Shown: piece after piece, positions 41,007 through 49,029 of the stretch | Layout of the letters: the number at the start of each line of letters is the position of its first letter | Position numbering within the stretch: position 1 is the stretch's first letter | Assembly: GCA_034521575.1 (NCBI GenBank) | Contig: JAXHMJ010000003.1 | Span: 248,001 to 312,000 of the forward strand | Length of the DNA: 64,000 nucleotides | Origin: a candidate division KSB1 bacterium | GTDB lineage: Bacteria; Zhuqueibacterota; Zhuqueibacteria; Residuimicrobiales; Krinioviventaceae | Direction: 5' to 3' | Notes under the pieces: generated by a model | Seen by the model: the letters and a program-made list of their open reading frames with translations, nothing else | Told to the model about the DNA's origin: nothing | Databases searched by the model: none | Translations under genes and position numbers: made by a program

Positions 41007-43307
41007 ATGAAACAATTCAGTTGTATTTTAATGCTGTCCGTGCTTTTACCAGCGCTGGCCGCGGCCGGAGACCTGCCGGACATGCCTATGCGTTTTGATC
41101 CTGCGAATACCATGGAATATTTGTGGGCGCAAAAACCGGTGCTCGAGTCCCGGTCTTTATCCGGCATGGAAAGCATGGACGAATGGCGGCACGAGGGATT
41201 CGGGTCTCTCAGATTGTCAAGAGATCAGGTGAATAAGGGCGAAACCTCGCTGCTGTTGACTTGTCCCACTAAAGGTAAAGAGCCTGGTGATGAAAATGGC
41301 CGGCCGTTCGGCGCCGCCCGCGCCGTTTATCCGGTGGACAACCAGGACTGGAGCGACTGGAACCGCATCAGTTTTCAGGTATACCCGGATCTGCCCGGAT
41401 TCCGTACGGTGGTGCTGAGTCTGGTGTTTCACAATGACGGCGAAGAAAAAGTGCCGGGACCCTATGACCGCAACGGTTTAAACTATGTGCTGCTGGAAAA
41501 CGGCAAATGGAACGAGGTGTACTGGGAAATCGAGCATCTGGGCCGCGACCAGGTCACGGCCGTTGAACTGCGCTATCGGCTGCAGGGCAATGAGCCCGGC
41601 GCGACCGATACGGCGGCGTATTATTTTGACGAGATGAATCTGGAAAAAGTCGAGCCCGATCACTATGAAGGCTGGAATGTGGCGCCGGGACAGATCGCCT
41701 ACAGCCATGTCGGCTATGCGCTTGATTTCCCGAAAACCGCGCTGGTATCGGATGTTGACGCAAAACAGTTCTCGCTGCTGAACGTGAAAACCGGCGCAAC
41801 GGTGCTGGAAAAACGCATCGACATCCGGAAAACACCGCTGGGCCGGTTCCAGGTGCTGGATTTCAGTGAAATCAATGCGCCCGGAACCTATGTGCTCAGC
41901 GCCGGAACTCTGCAAACCCGGCCGTTCAGGATCGCTTCCTTTGATGACCTGTACCGCAGCACCATTGTCAAGAGCATCAATCATTTTTACTGTCAGCGCT
42001 GCGGCACCGAGGTGCCCGGTATTCACAACGAGAATCACCGCGACTGGACCTGTACGCACGGCGACAGCACGATTATGATCAATGGCGGCTGGCACGATGC
42101 CGGAGATTTGTCCCAGGGCCTGACCAATACCTCCGAGGCTGTCTATGCCATGCTCAGGCTGGCGGAAACGTATCCAGAGCCGGACTTGTCGCAGCGACTG
42201 AAACAGGAAGCGGAATGGGGACTGGACTGGGTATTGAAAACCCGCTTTGGAAACGGCTACCGCTGTACCTGGGCCACCATGGATTTCTGGACCGACGGTA
42301 TTCTGGGTAATGTGGATGACGTGTCGATGCGCGCCCGCCATAGTTCCTATGACAATTTTGTCGCTGCCAAGACCGAAGCCATGGCCGGCATGGCGCTGCA
42401 GGACACGGATGCGTTCAAGGCGGATTACGCCCTGCAGTGCGCCCGCGAGGACTGGCGGTTTGCACGGCAGCGCCACCGCTATTTCAATATCGATGTGGCC
42501 GCAGCCGCCCTGAATGCGTCATTAACTCTTTATGAGGCGACCGGGGAAGAGCCGTATAAAGACGCGGCTGCAGAATACGCCGATTATATCCTGGCGTGTC
42601 AGCAGAGCGAACCGTTGTCAAAAGGCGCGCAATTCAAAGGTTTCTTTTATCGGGACTCCACACAGCAGGAGATTCTGCATTACGCGCACCGCGGACACGA
42701 ACAGGAATCGGTAATGGGACTGGTGCGCCTGCTTGAACTGTTTCCGGAATCCCCGAACGCGGAAAACTGGGAGTCCGCTGTTCGCATGTACGCAGAGTAT
42801 TACAAACAGATTTCCGTGTACACCGATCCGTATTTCATGATCCCGGCCGGGATCTATGACCTGCGCACCGCCGAAGATAAAGTCGAGAAAGAACAAATCA
42901 AAAACGGTGTCAAACTGGACCCGCATTATTATCTGAAACGGTTTCCGGTGTGGAAAACCTTTCGCGGCAATTGCGGGACGAGTATCTCCCAGACCAAAGG
43001 CCTGGTGCGGATCGGCCGATATCTGAACGATCGCGATCTGATGGTCCTGGGTTATCATCAGCTGCAGTGGGTGCTGGGACGCAATCCGTTCAATCAAAGC
43101 CTGATGTACGGCGAAGGCTATCGATTCGCCTCCCAGTACAGCGCCATGAGCGGCGATATCGTCGGCGGACTGCCCGTGGGTGTACAGACACATTTCAACC
43201 GCGATGAACCCTATTGGCCGACGGAAAACTGTTACAACTGGAAAGAAATTTGGGTGCACCCCTCCAGCCGCTGGCTGTGGATTATGAGTGATTTTTATGC
43301 CGAGTGA
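41007..43307 (+). CDS. GH9-family glycoside hydrolase (endoglucanase-like)
   Basis: 766 residues. Signal peptide 1-20 (LPALAAAG). The N-terminal ~200 residues form a jelly-roll-like carbohydrate-binding module (SWNRISFQVYPDLPGF-type strands), then a CelD_N-type Ig domain (PGQIAYSHVGYALDFPKTAL) and the (alpha/alpha)6 catalytic domain. GGWHDAGD carries the paired aspartates D364 and D367. Near the C-terminus WPTENCYNWKEIWVHP supplies E740 at the place of the GH9 acid. GH9 enzymes mostly cut beta-1,4-glucan, though some act on mixed-linkage glucan or are exo-acting, so the locus may handle mixed beta-1,3/1,4-glucans as well as laminarin. Last gene of the cluster, followed by a terminator. Confidence 0.85.
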   Translation: MKQFSCILMLSVLLPALAAAGDLPDMPMRFDPANTMEYLWAQKPVLESRSLSGMESMDEWRHEGFGSLRLSRDQVNKGETSLLLTCPTKGKEPGDENGRPFGAARAVYPVDNQDWSDWNRISFQVYPDLPGFRTVVLSLVFHNDGEEKVPGPYDRNGLNYVLLENGKWNEVYWEIEHLGRDQVTAVELRYRLQGNEPGATDTAAYYFDEMNLEKVEPDHYEGWNVAPGQIAYSHVGYALDFPKTALVSDVDAKQFSLLNVKTGATVLEKRIDIRKTPLGRFQVLDFSEINAPGTYVLSAGTLQTRPFRIASFDDLYRSTIVKSINHFYCQRCGTEVPGIHNENHRDWTCTHGDSTIMINGGWHDAGDLSQGLTNTSEAVYAMLRLAETYPEPDLSQRLKQEAEWGLDWVLKTRFGNGYRCTWATMDFWTDGILGNVDDVSMRARHSSYDNFVAAKTEAMAGMALQDTDAFKADYALQCAREDWRFARQRHRYFNIDVAAAALNASLTLYEATGEEPYKDAAAEYADYILACQQSEPLSKGAQFKGFFYRDSTQQEILHYAHRGHEQESVMGLVRLLELFPESPNAENWESAVRMYAEYYKQISVYTDPYFMIPAGIYDLRTAEDKVEKEQIKNGVKLDPHYYLKRFPVWKTFRGNCGTSISQTKGLVRIGRYLNDRDLMVLGYHQLQWVLGRNPFNQSLMYGEGYRFASQYSAMSGDIVGGLPVGVQTHFNRDEPYWPTENCYNWKEIWVHPSSRWLWIMSDFYAE

Positions 43308-43330
43308 TCAGTTATAGATTATGGAATGAG

Positions 43331-43370
43331 AACAGCATCCCGGTGAACGCTCGGGGTGCTGTTTTTGTTT
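43331..43370 (+). terminator. Rho-independent terminator closing the glucan locus
   Basis: Twelve-base arms AACAGCATCCCG / CGGGGTGCTGTT (one T-G pair) and a short loop, then GTTTTTGTTTT, 23 bases beyond the GH9 stop. Confidence 0.85.
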
Positions 43371-43420
43371 TACAGCTTGCCTGTTGTGCGGCACATGGGA
43401 GAGGGCGGACTGATCTAAAT

Positions 43421-43523
43421 CTCTCATTGGACCGGATTACAGGATATTCAGGATTGACAGGATTCCATCGTTCCGTCAGTCTCTGACGGAATGCAGCCCG
43501 GACACTTTGTGTCCAGTGCCCGT
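43421..43523. repeat. Dispersed repeat A, copy 1
   Basis: Begins CTCTCATTGGACCGGATTAC, continues with GGATATTCAGGATTGACAGG and ends around GGAATGCAGCCCGGACACTT plus TGTCCAGTGCCCGT. A second full copy at 54281-54380 shares nearly all of it, and a shorter copy lies at 44149-44209. It has no coding potential. Confidence 0.75.
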
Positions 43524-43550
43524 ATTCCCGGACAGAATACATTCGCCAGT

Positions 43551-43584
43551 GCTTTGCGACGAAGGGTCGTGGCACAATTCAAAA
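43551..43584. repeat. Dispersed repeat B, partial copy
   Basis: TTTGCGACGAAGGGTCGTGG followed by CACAATTCAAAA matches the 3' half of repeat B at 43735-43800 and 44721-44780 (core GGTCGCGGCACAAT). Confidence 0.55.
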
Positions 43585-43734
43585 CAAAGCGTCATGATGC
43601 CTCGGTATGATTGAGGCATTGATGTTTTTATTTTCAGGATTCCTGCTTTGGCTTTTGATTCTGTCAATCCGGACGATCCTGTTATCCTGCCCCCTACCCA
43701 TCCCGCCGTTCGGCAACATCCCGGATATTGCCAT

Positions 43735-43800
43735 GCAAAACTTGACTTCATCGTACGGCTCTTCAGACGTGCAATGAGTGGTCGCGGCACAATCCTGAAA
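43735..43800. repeat. Dispersed repeat B, copy with imperfect hairpin
   Basis: GCAAAACTTGACTTCATCGT, then an imperfect hairpin (TCATCGTACG / CGTGCAATGA), then GTGGTCGCGGCACAATCC. It aligns along its length with the copy at 44721-44780. Confidence 0.6.
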
Positions 43801-44148
43801 ATACATGACTCGTATTTTTTGCCCTTTTCGGCATGTACAAAGGTGTTGACTGGTTTATCTTCTTGAGGGGGAGGTCTCCCCTTCGCTGCAGCCAGGCTGC
43901 CCGCCCTGTAATAATGTTGCCGATAGTAAAGTAGGACAGGGGGCGGGCACCGCCTCACTAAACCGGCATCTGCAAAGTGATAATATAGTATTTTTTCAAT
44001 AGATCAAACAAACCCCATACCGGAAACACTTGACAGCCGGTTTGCCGTCCTGCTGAACAACGCAGGCCGGCCGCTCGGCTGCCTGTCTTCCGCTACCCCC
44101 TCTGTTTTCTTGACGTGCCGGTATTCTTCACTATACCATACTTGATGT

Positions 44149-44272
44149 TTTCTGCCCCGCAGTCTCTCATCGGACCGGATCACAGGATATTCGGGATTTA
44201 CAGGATATTATGATATGAGCCTTTAATTCAATATCAATCCTGTTGATCCGGACAATCCTGTCTGGTAACCAT
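44149..44272. repeat. Dispersed repeat A, short copy, with inverted GGATTGACAGGAT-type end
   Basis: CTGCCCCGCAGTCTCTCATC and GGACCGGATCACAGGATATT match repeat A; about 25 bases on, ATCAATCCTGTTGATCCGGA is the same motif in reverse orientation. A similar reversed motif is at about 43631-43690. Confidence 0.55.
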
Positions 44273-44368
44273 CTCTACACCCACTCGTACCAAAATATCA
44301 TTTTAGTGCGTCATTGCTCACGAAACTTTGTTTCGTTTCGGAGTTTCACTTTGTCATGCAGGTTAGTC

Positions 44369-44543
44369 GGAGGTTCTACCTCCTGAAACTGCGTGGATCA
44401 GGTCAGAGGGTAGAACCCTCTGCTATATAGCGTGACGGGGGTAGAACCCCCGCACGATCCTGGAACGGATCCTCGATCCTGAATTTAAGGATCGCGTCGG
44501 GGTTCCACCCCGGCGCGACAAAAAGCCGGGAGGTTCCACCTCC
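44369..44543. repeat. Cluster of five short palindromes with GGTTCYACC core
   Basis: Five hairpins in 175 bases: GGAGGTTCTACCTCC (44369-44383), CAGAGGGTAGAACCCTCTG (44404-44422), CGGGGGTAGAACCCCCG (44436-44452, extended by CGTG/CACG arms), CGGGGTTCCACCCCG inside longer CGCG arms (44493-44517) and GGAGGTTCCACCTCC (44529-44543). Stems differ but compensate, while the central GGTTC(T/C)ACC or its complement is kept. A decayed relative lies at about 54395-54425. No open frame makes sense here. Confidence 0.75.
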
Positions 44544-44720
44544 AATCCAACACACCGGCCAGCAGATGCTTTCATGATCATTTTGGAGTGAAATATCCGC
44601 GAGTTTTCAGGAAACAGCCTTGCAGTAGAGATTGGTGTAGGGCCGGCACCTATTGTGACGGACAACCTAATTCCCAGTGTCCGCCCTGAACGGCAGCATC
44701 GCGGACTCTGCACTCCAAAA

Positions 44721-44845
44721 TTACCGACCTCGTCGTACAATTCCCACATTGTGCGACGAGTGGTCGCGGCACAATAAAATAAAAGGCACCAGGCCATGCC
44801 CTGCCCCTTTCATTTGTCGCACAACAAAAACAGTTGTACGACAAA
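44721..44845. repeat. Dispersed repeat B, best copy, plus a second related hairpin
   Basis: At 44729-44760 13-base arms CTCGTCGTACAAT / ATTGTGCGACGAG enclose six bases, followed by TGGTCGCGGCACAAT. At 44813-44845 a second hairpin, TTTGTCGCACAAC / GTTGTACGACAAA, uses the same GTCG(C/T)ACAA core. The two hairpins bracket about 50 bases, as a small non-autonomous mobile element might. Confidence 0.65.
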
Positions 44846-45441
44846 AGATGGATTCTGACGGGCAGCCAAACTTTGAGTTCACGGTCTGCATGGCAAAATA
44901 CACCCCGCGAAATATTTTCACCGGCTGCGAATCATTTTCGCAGGGTTCGAGATCGGGTTTCCACTAAACCATTTAAAAACAATGCAAAATCTTTGGCCCG
45001 GAACTTGTCTGTTTTGTAATGATGCTTTGTTTTTTCTATTCACGGGCATCATTTTATACACCCCGCGACTCCTGTTGCTCGAACTTGTCTTTCAGCACAA
45101 AACGCCAAACGGGTCAATTCAATCAAAATAATGCTTGACTTTTAATAGTTTAGGTTGTAAAGTTGCAGAGGGTCGGTGGTATTGAGGGTCGGGAGAAGCA
45201 TCTGACGCCGAATGCATCAATGGTTTGCGCAGCGTGACGGGGCGGTGTCAGAGAGGAAAAGGAAATACCACGGAACCGCGAAATTCACGGCACAGAACAC
45301 CTTTCGGATGCGGAGTTTTCCTTTTGTTTAATCGGATAGGTGATAATTGAAATCTTTTGAGATGCGCAAAGGTATAAAAAATGATGCATTTTGACTTTGA
45401 CATGATGTGGAGTTAGCATATAAAAACCCGGATTATTAAAC
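44846..45441. promoter_or_regulatory. Non-coding leader region with a good sigma-70-like promoter (TTGACA-16-TATAAA)
   Basis: About 600 bases with no convincing gene. At 45397-45402 TTGACA and at 45419-45424 TATAAA are separated by 16 bases, placing a start point a few bases before the ATG at 45442. The composition becomes AT-rich from about 45350. Whether this organism's main sigma factor prefers these boxes is unknown. Confidence 0.4.
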
Positions 45442-46477
45442 ATGAAAATAATTTACATTTTTAAAAGCTTAATAATTCATTCTCTTTATAGTAGAGTGAC
45501 AATAGTGGATTTCCCGTCAAAAGCTGAGAATACACCAAAAAATGTTGAATATGCAAGGTTTTTAGTGTTGGTTTTGTACCTGGTTATGGTCATCTTTTTT
45601 AACTGTTCAATGGATAAAAGCCCCCTGATCTACAATGGGAACACAGGACACAACAAGATATTATTCACGTCCAACCGTTCAGGCAAGGATCAGTTGTATA
45701 CCGTGAATCCGGATGGTTCAGGCATTCAGCAAATGTCCAGCGGTCAATGGTGGCACAGCTTTGCAAGATGGTCACCCGACGGGACAAAAATAGTATGTAA
45801 TACAGAAGAAGGCACAACCACAGCCGGGTTCCAAATGGTCGTCATGGATGCAGACGGGAGCAATCGAAAACTACTGGGATATGGAAACCAAATGGCTTGG
45901 CATCCCGATGGTAATGTTATTGTTTTTTCCTTTGCACCTTCTCTGGAAATTGGAATATATGGTATTTATTTGTATTCAATAAATTTACAAGATTTTAAAA
46001 GAAAGCGATTACCTATTGATATGGAGGGGTGGCAGTCCCATTTTTTCACCAAGTGGCCAATCGTTACTATTCGTCGAACCTGATTATATAGGAAATCCTC
46101 CTGAGCCGAAAGTTAATATCGCAAATTTTCCAGAGATGACGAAAATACAGAAACTTCAAGTGGTTGGAAATGATTTTAATTGGTCACCGGATAGTGCATA
46201 CTTGATATTTTCAAAGAGAGAAGAAGAATCCATTCCAAATGATAATCTATTTATTATAAAACGGGACGGCTCGAATCTTCAAAGAATTACCAATAATTCA
46301 TCAAATATGCCTTATATACAACCACAATGGTCACCTGATGGTCAAAAAATTATCTTCCTGGCATATTCAATCGGCAACCCAAAGATATGGAACTTGTACA
46401 TGATCAATCGAGACGGGACAAACTTGCATAAAGTAATCGATGACAATTCAGTGACATCTTGTGATTGGTGTGAATAA
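45442..46477 (+). CDS. PD40 (TolB-like) beta-propeller protein, tandem paralogue 1, one frameshift
   Basis: About 345 codons. The first ~50 residues are unlike the paralogues; then FNCSMDKSPLIYNGNTGHN begins the shared part. PD40/WD40-like blades are clear: ILFTSNRSGKDQLYTVNPDG, ARWSPDGTKIVCNTE, FSPSGQSLLFVEPD and PQWSPDGQKIIFLAYS. The frame changes near 46025, after which blades continue to CDWCE. The hydrophobic segment ending FFNC could be a lipoprotein signal with an unusual Asn before Cys. TolB-type propellers bind proteins or peptides; no partner is known here. It is the first of three tandem copies in an AT-rich segment. Confidence 0.7.
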
Positions 46478-46487
46478 CGAGGGCTTT

Positions 46488-47391
46488 ATGATTGCAAAAC
46501 ATAAAATGAAAATCCGATATTTGTTTTTGATTGTCATCTTGTTCTGTAACTGTTCAACGGATAAAAGCCCCCTGATCTACGATGGGAATGCCGGGCACAA
46601 CAAGATATTATTCACGTCCAACCGTTCAGGCAAGGATCAGCTGATACCAGTGAATCCGGATGGTTCCGGCATTCAGCAAATGTCCAGCGGTCAATGGTGG
46701 CACAGCTTTGCAAGATGGTCACCCGACGGGACAAAAATAGTATGTAATACAGAACAAGGCTCAACCACAGCGGGACTCCAAATGGTTGTAATGGATGCAG
46801 ACGGGGGGCAATCGAAAACTTTTGGGGCATGGGTCTTTGATGACATGGCAACCGAATGGAAATTTGATACTTTATATATATAATTACATTGATATTAAAT
46901 TATACGGTATAAAACCAGATGGAACAGATGTAGTTATACTATCAGAAAATTATGCGGGACATCGCAGCATATCACCAGATGGTACCAAAATAGCTTTTTC
47001 AACAGAATTGGATTCTCAAATGAAAATTATTGTCTTAAATTATCCGGAATTCAATAATCCAAAGTATTGTGGCCCATCTGGAGCAATTCATCCGACATTT
47101 TCTCCCTCGGGCGATAAAATAGCCTTTTCTATGAAAGACTATTCTAAAAAATCAAACGATATATACGAAATAAGTAGTGATGGATCAAATCTGAGACAAA
47201 TTACAAACAACTCATCTGATATGGGGTATGTTTATCCAGCATGGTCACCGGATGAGAAAAAAATTATTTTTTTAGCAATTAGTCATAATAGCCCACAGAT
47301 ATGGAACTTGTACATGATCAATCGAAACGGGACAAACTTGCATAAAGTAATCGATGACAATTCAGTAACATCTTGTGATTGGTGTGAATAA
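46488..47391 (+). CDS. PD40 (TolB-like) beta-propeller protein, tandem paralogue 2, frameshift in a G run
   Basis: About 300 codons. Start ATG 46488 with GAGGG upstream, 10 bases after paralogue 1. N-terminal hydrophobic segment ends LFCNCSTD (possible atypical lipobox). The first ~100 residues nearly equal those of paralogues 1 and 3, the middle is its own, and the last ~30 (IWNLYMINRNGTNLHKVIDD) equal paralogue 1. The frame breaks at six G residues (46803-46808) where paralogue 3 has five; with five, DADGGNRKLLGHG continues into the second half. Role as for the family: a secreted or membrane-attached propeller of unknown partner. Confidence 0.7.
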
Positions 47392-47399
47392 CGAGGGCT

Positions 47400-48323
47400 T
47401 TGATTGCAAAACATAAAATAAAAATCCGATATTTGTTTTCAATTGTCATCTTGTTCTGTAACTGTTCAATGGATAAAAGCCCCCTGATCTACAATGGGAA
47501 CGCCGGGCACAACAAGATATTATTCACGTCCAACCGTTCGGGCAAGGATCAGCTGTATACCATGAATCCGGATGGTTCAGGCATTCAGCAAATGTCCAGC
47601 GGTCAATGGTGGCACAGCTTTGGAAGATGGTCACCCGACGGGACAAAAATAGTATGTAATACAGAACAAGGCTCAACCACAGCGGGACTCCAAATAGTTG
47701 TAATGGATGCAGACGGGGGCAATCGAAAACCACTGGTATGGGGAGCATATATGGCGTGGCATCCGAATGGGATTGATATTGCTTTTGTTTTTTGGCCTGC
47801 CGCGGAATTGGGGCTCATGTTTGGATTTATTTATTTGATAAATAGTACAACTCTAAATATTTGCCGAGTTACTTCAGATAGCCTTGAAGATATTGGTCCG
47901 CCATGCTTTACACCTGACGGAGAGGATATTTATTTTGCCAGCAACCGGCATAATATTAAAGGCAAACATTATTATGATATTTACAAAATGAACAGAGATG
48001 GTTCAAATGTTATCAGGATCACGAACACGCTGAACGGCAGTAGTTATACAGCATCCGTATCACCGACCGGCACAAAGCTTGTTTATATGTTGAGAATGGA
48101 AGAAAGTCAAGGCTCAATCACAATACTTGACCTGGACTCTAACCGAATTAAAGTTGTAAGAACTCCTGAAAATATCATATACAATTATCCAAGATGGTCA
48201 CCGGATGAAAAGTATATTGTTTTCACTGCGGTTAACAATAGAGAATCATCCATATATAGAATAAATTCTGACGGGAGTCATTTGATGCTGTTGGCGGAAA
48301 ATGCGAGAATAGCGGATTGGTAG
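47400..48323 (+). CDS. PD40 (TolB-like) beta-propeller protein, tandem paralogue 3
   Basis: 307 residues in an intact frame. The start is TTG at 47400: compared with paralogue 2 (GGGCTTTATGATTGC) two bases are missing (GGGCTTTGATTGC), turning ATG into TTG in the same place. The N-terminal third nearly equals the other copies; the rest (GLMFGFIYLINSTTLNICRV, CFTPDGEDIYFASNRHN, PRWSPDEKYIVFTAVNN) diverges and has a different end (ARIADW). Hydrophobic N-terminus with FCNCSMD. Propeller fold predicted; function unknown. Confidence 0.75.
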   Translation: MIAKHKIKIRYLFSIVILFCNCSMDKSPLIYNGNAGHNKILFTSNRSGKDQLYTMNPDGSGIQQMSSGQWWHSFGRWSPDGTKIVCNTEQGSTTAGLQIVVMDADGGNRKPLVWGAYMAWHPNGIDIAFVFWPAAELGLMFGFIYLINSTTLNICRVTSDSLEDIGPPCFTPDGEDIYFASNRHNIKGKHYYDIYKMNRDGSNVIRITNTLNGSSYTASVSPTGTKLVYMLRMEESQGSITILDLDSNRIKVVRTPENIIYNYPRWSPDEKYIVFTAVNNRESSIYRINSDGSHLMLLAENARIADW

Positions 48324-48552
48324 TTTTTGATTAAAAAGCGGTGTTGCGAGCACCGTCTTGAACGTGCAAACAAATGAATCATCCTGGCAAGGTGATTTCA
48401 GAGCATTACCCAGGTCAGTGTGCCCTTTTTGTTTGCTACTTTAATAATAAACAAAATGCAAGTAAAAGGAGGTGGTCCCAGCCTATGTCTGTCGTATTTT
48501 CAACAGCACATTGTAGATAAAACCAAAAAGTAACATGAAAAAGGGGTATAAA

Positions 48553-48978
48553 ATGAAAACAAAAATCCAGGTAGCTTTAATATTACTGTTAATATTTACT
48601 GGTATTGTATTTTCCAAGGGTAATATTGAAACAGCGCAATTGTCTGCGCTGGACGTATTAAGAGCCAAATATCAAAACAATATTCAGGTAAACTGGAATG
48701 AATCCATTGGAACACCAGACATCATTACGTTTCAAAAACCGATAGATCTCGGTGATAAAAATGAAAAATCGGTAAACGCTTTTTTGGTTGAAATACAGCA
48801 GTTAATTGACTACAGAACAAAGCTAGATTCCTTGGTATACTTTAAACAAAAAGAGCACAGGGGACGTCAATTTTGTTTAATCGGATCGGCGACAACAGTA
48901 TTGATCGTGAGAGAGAATTTGTTTTTCACAAAGATGTTCATTTCTCAGGATAAACGTGACCATCTTGGTGAAACATAA
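48553..48978 (+). CDS. Small exported protein with propeptide-like (FTP) N-terminus, perhaps truncated
   Basis: About 141 residues. ATG 48553 has AAGGGG upstream (an earlier ATG at 48535 lacks one). A signal peptide (to about VFSKG) is followed by LSALDVLRAKYQNNIQVNWN and PDIITFQKPI, reminiscent of the fungalysin/thermolysin propeptide at the start of secreted metalloproteases. The last 40 residues (QFCLIGSATTVLIVRENLFF) show no family pattern and may follow a frame change or truncation. It lies in the AT-rich segment between propeller genes. The 230 bases before it hold only a weak CGGTG/CACCG hairpin at 48339-48355. Confidence 0.45.
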   Translation: MKTKIQVALILLLIFTGIVFSKGNIETAQLSALDVLRAKYQNNIQVNWNESIGTPDIITFQKPIDLGDKNEKSVNAFLVEIQQLIDYRTKLDSLVYFKQKEHRGRQFCLIGSATTVLIVRENLFFTKMFISQDKRDHLGET

Positions 48979-49029
48979 TGGAGTTTCAGACTCTGGATTT
49001 TTAATAAACTATAAACCACGGAGATGCCC

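Noticed and set aside
41478-42476. 332-codon open frame on the minus strand
   Set aside because: Antisense to the GH9 gene, whose catalytic motifs are on the plus strand; a frame shadow in GC-rich codons.
43476-43958. Minus-strand frames of 75-160 codons in the non-coding block, sharing a CAATT-like stretch with 44423-44797
   Set aside because: The shared residues come from repeat B being read in the same frame; composition is Arg/Ser-rich and there is no ribosome binding site or family pattern.
44369-44543. tRNA or tRNA-like genes, because of the GGTTC core
   Set aside because: No acceptor, D or anticodon arm can be folded around any of the cores; they are simple hairpins.
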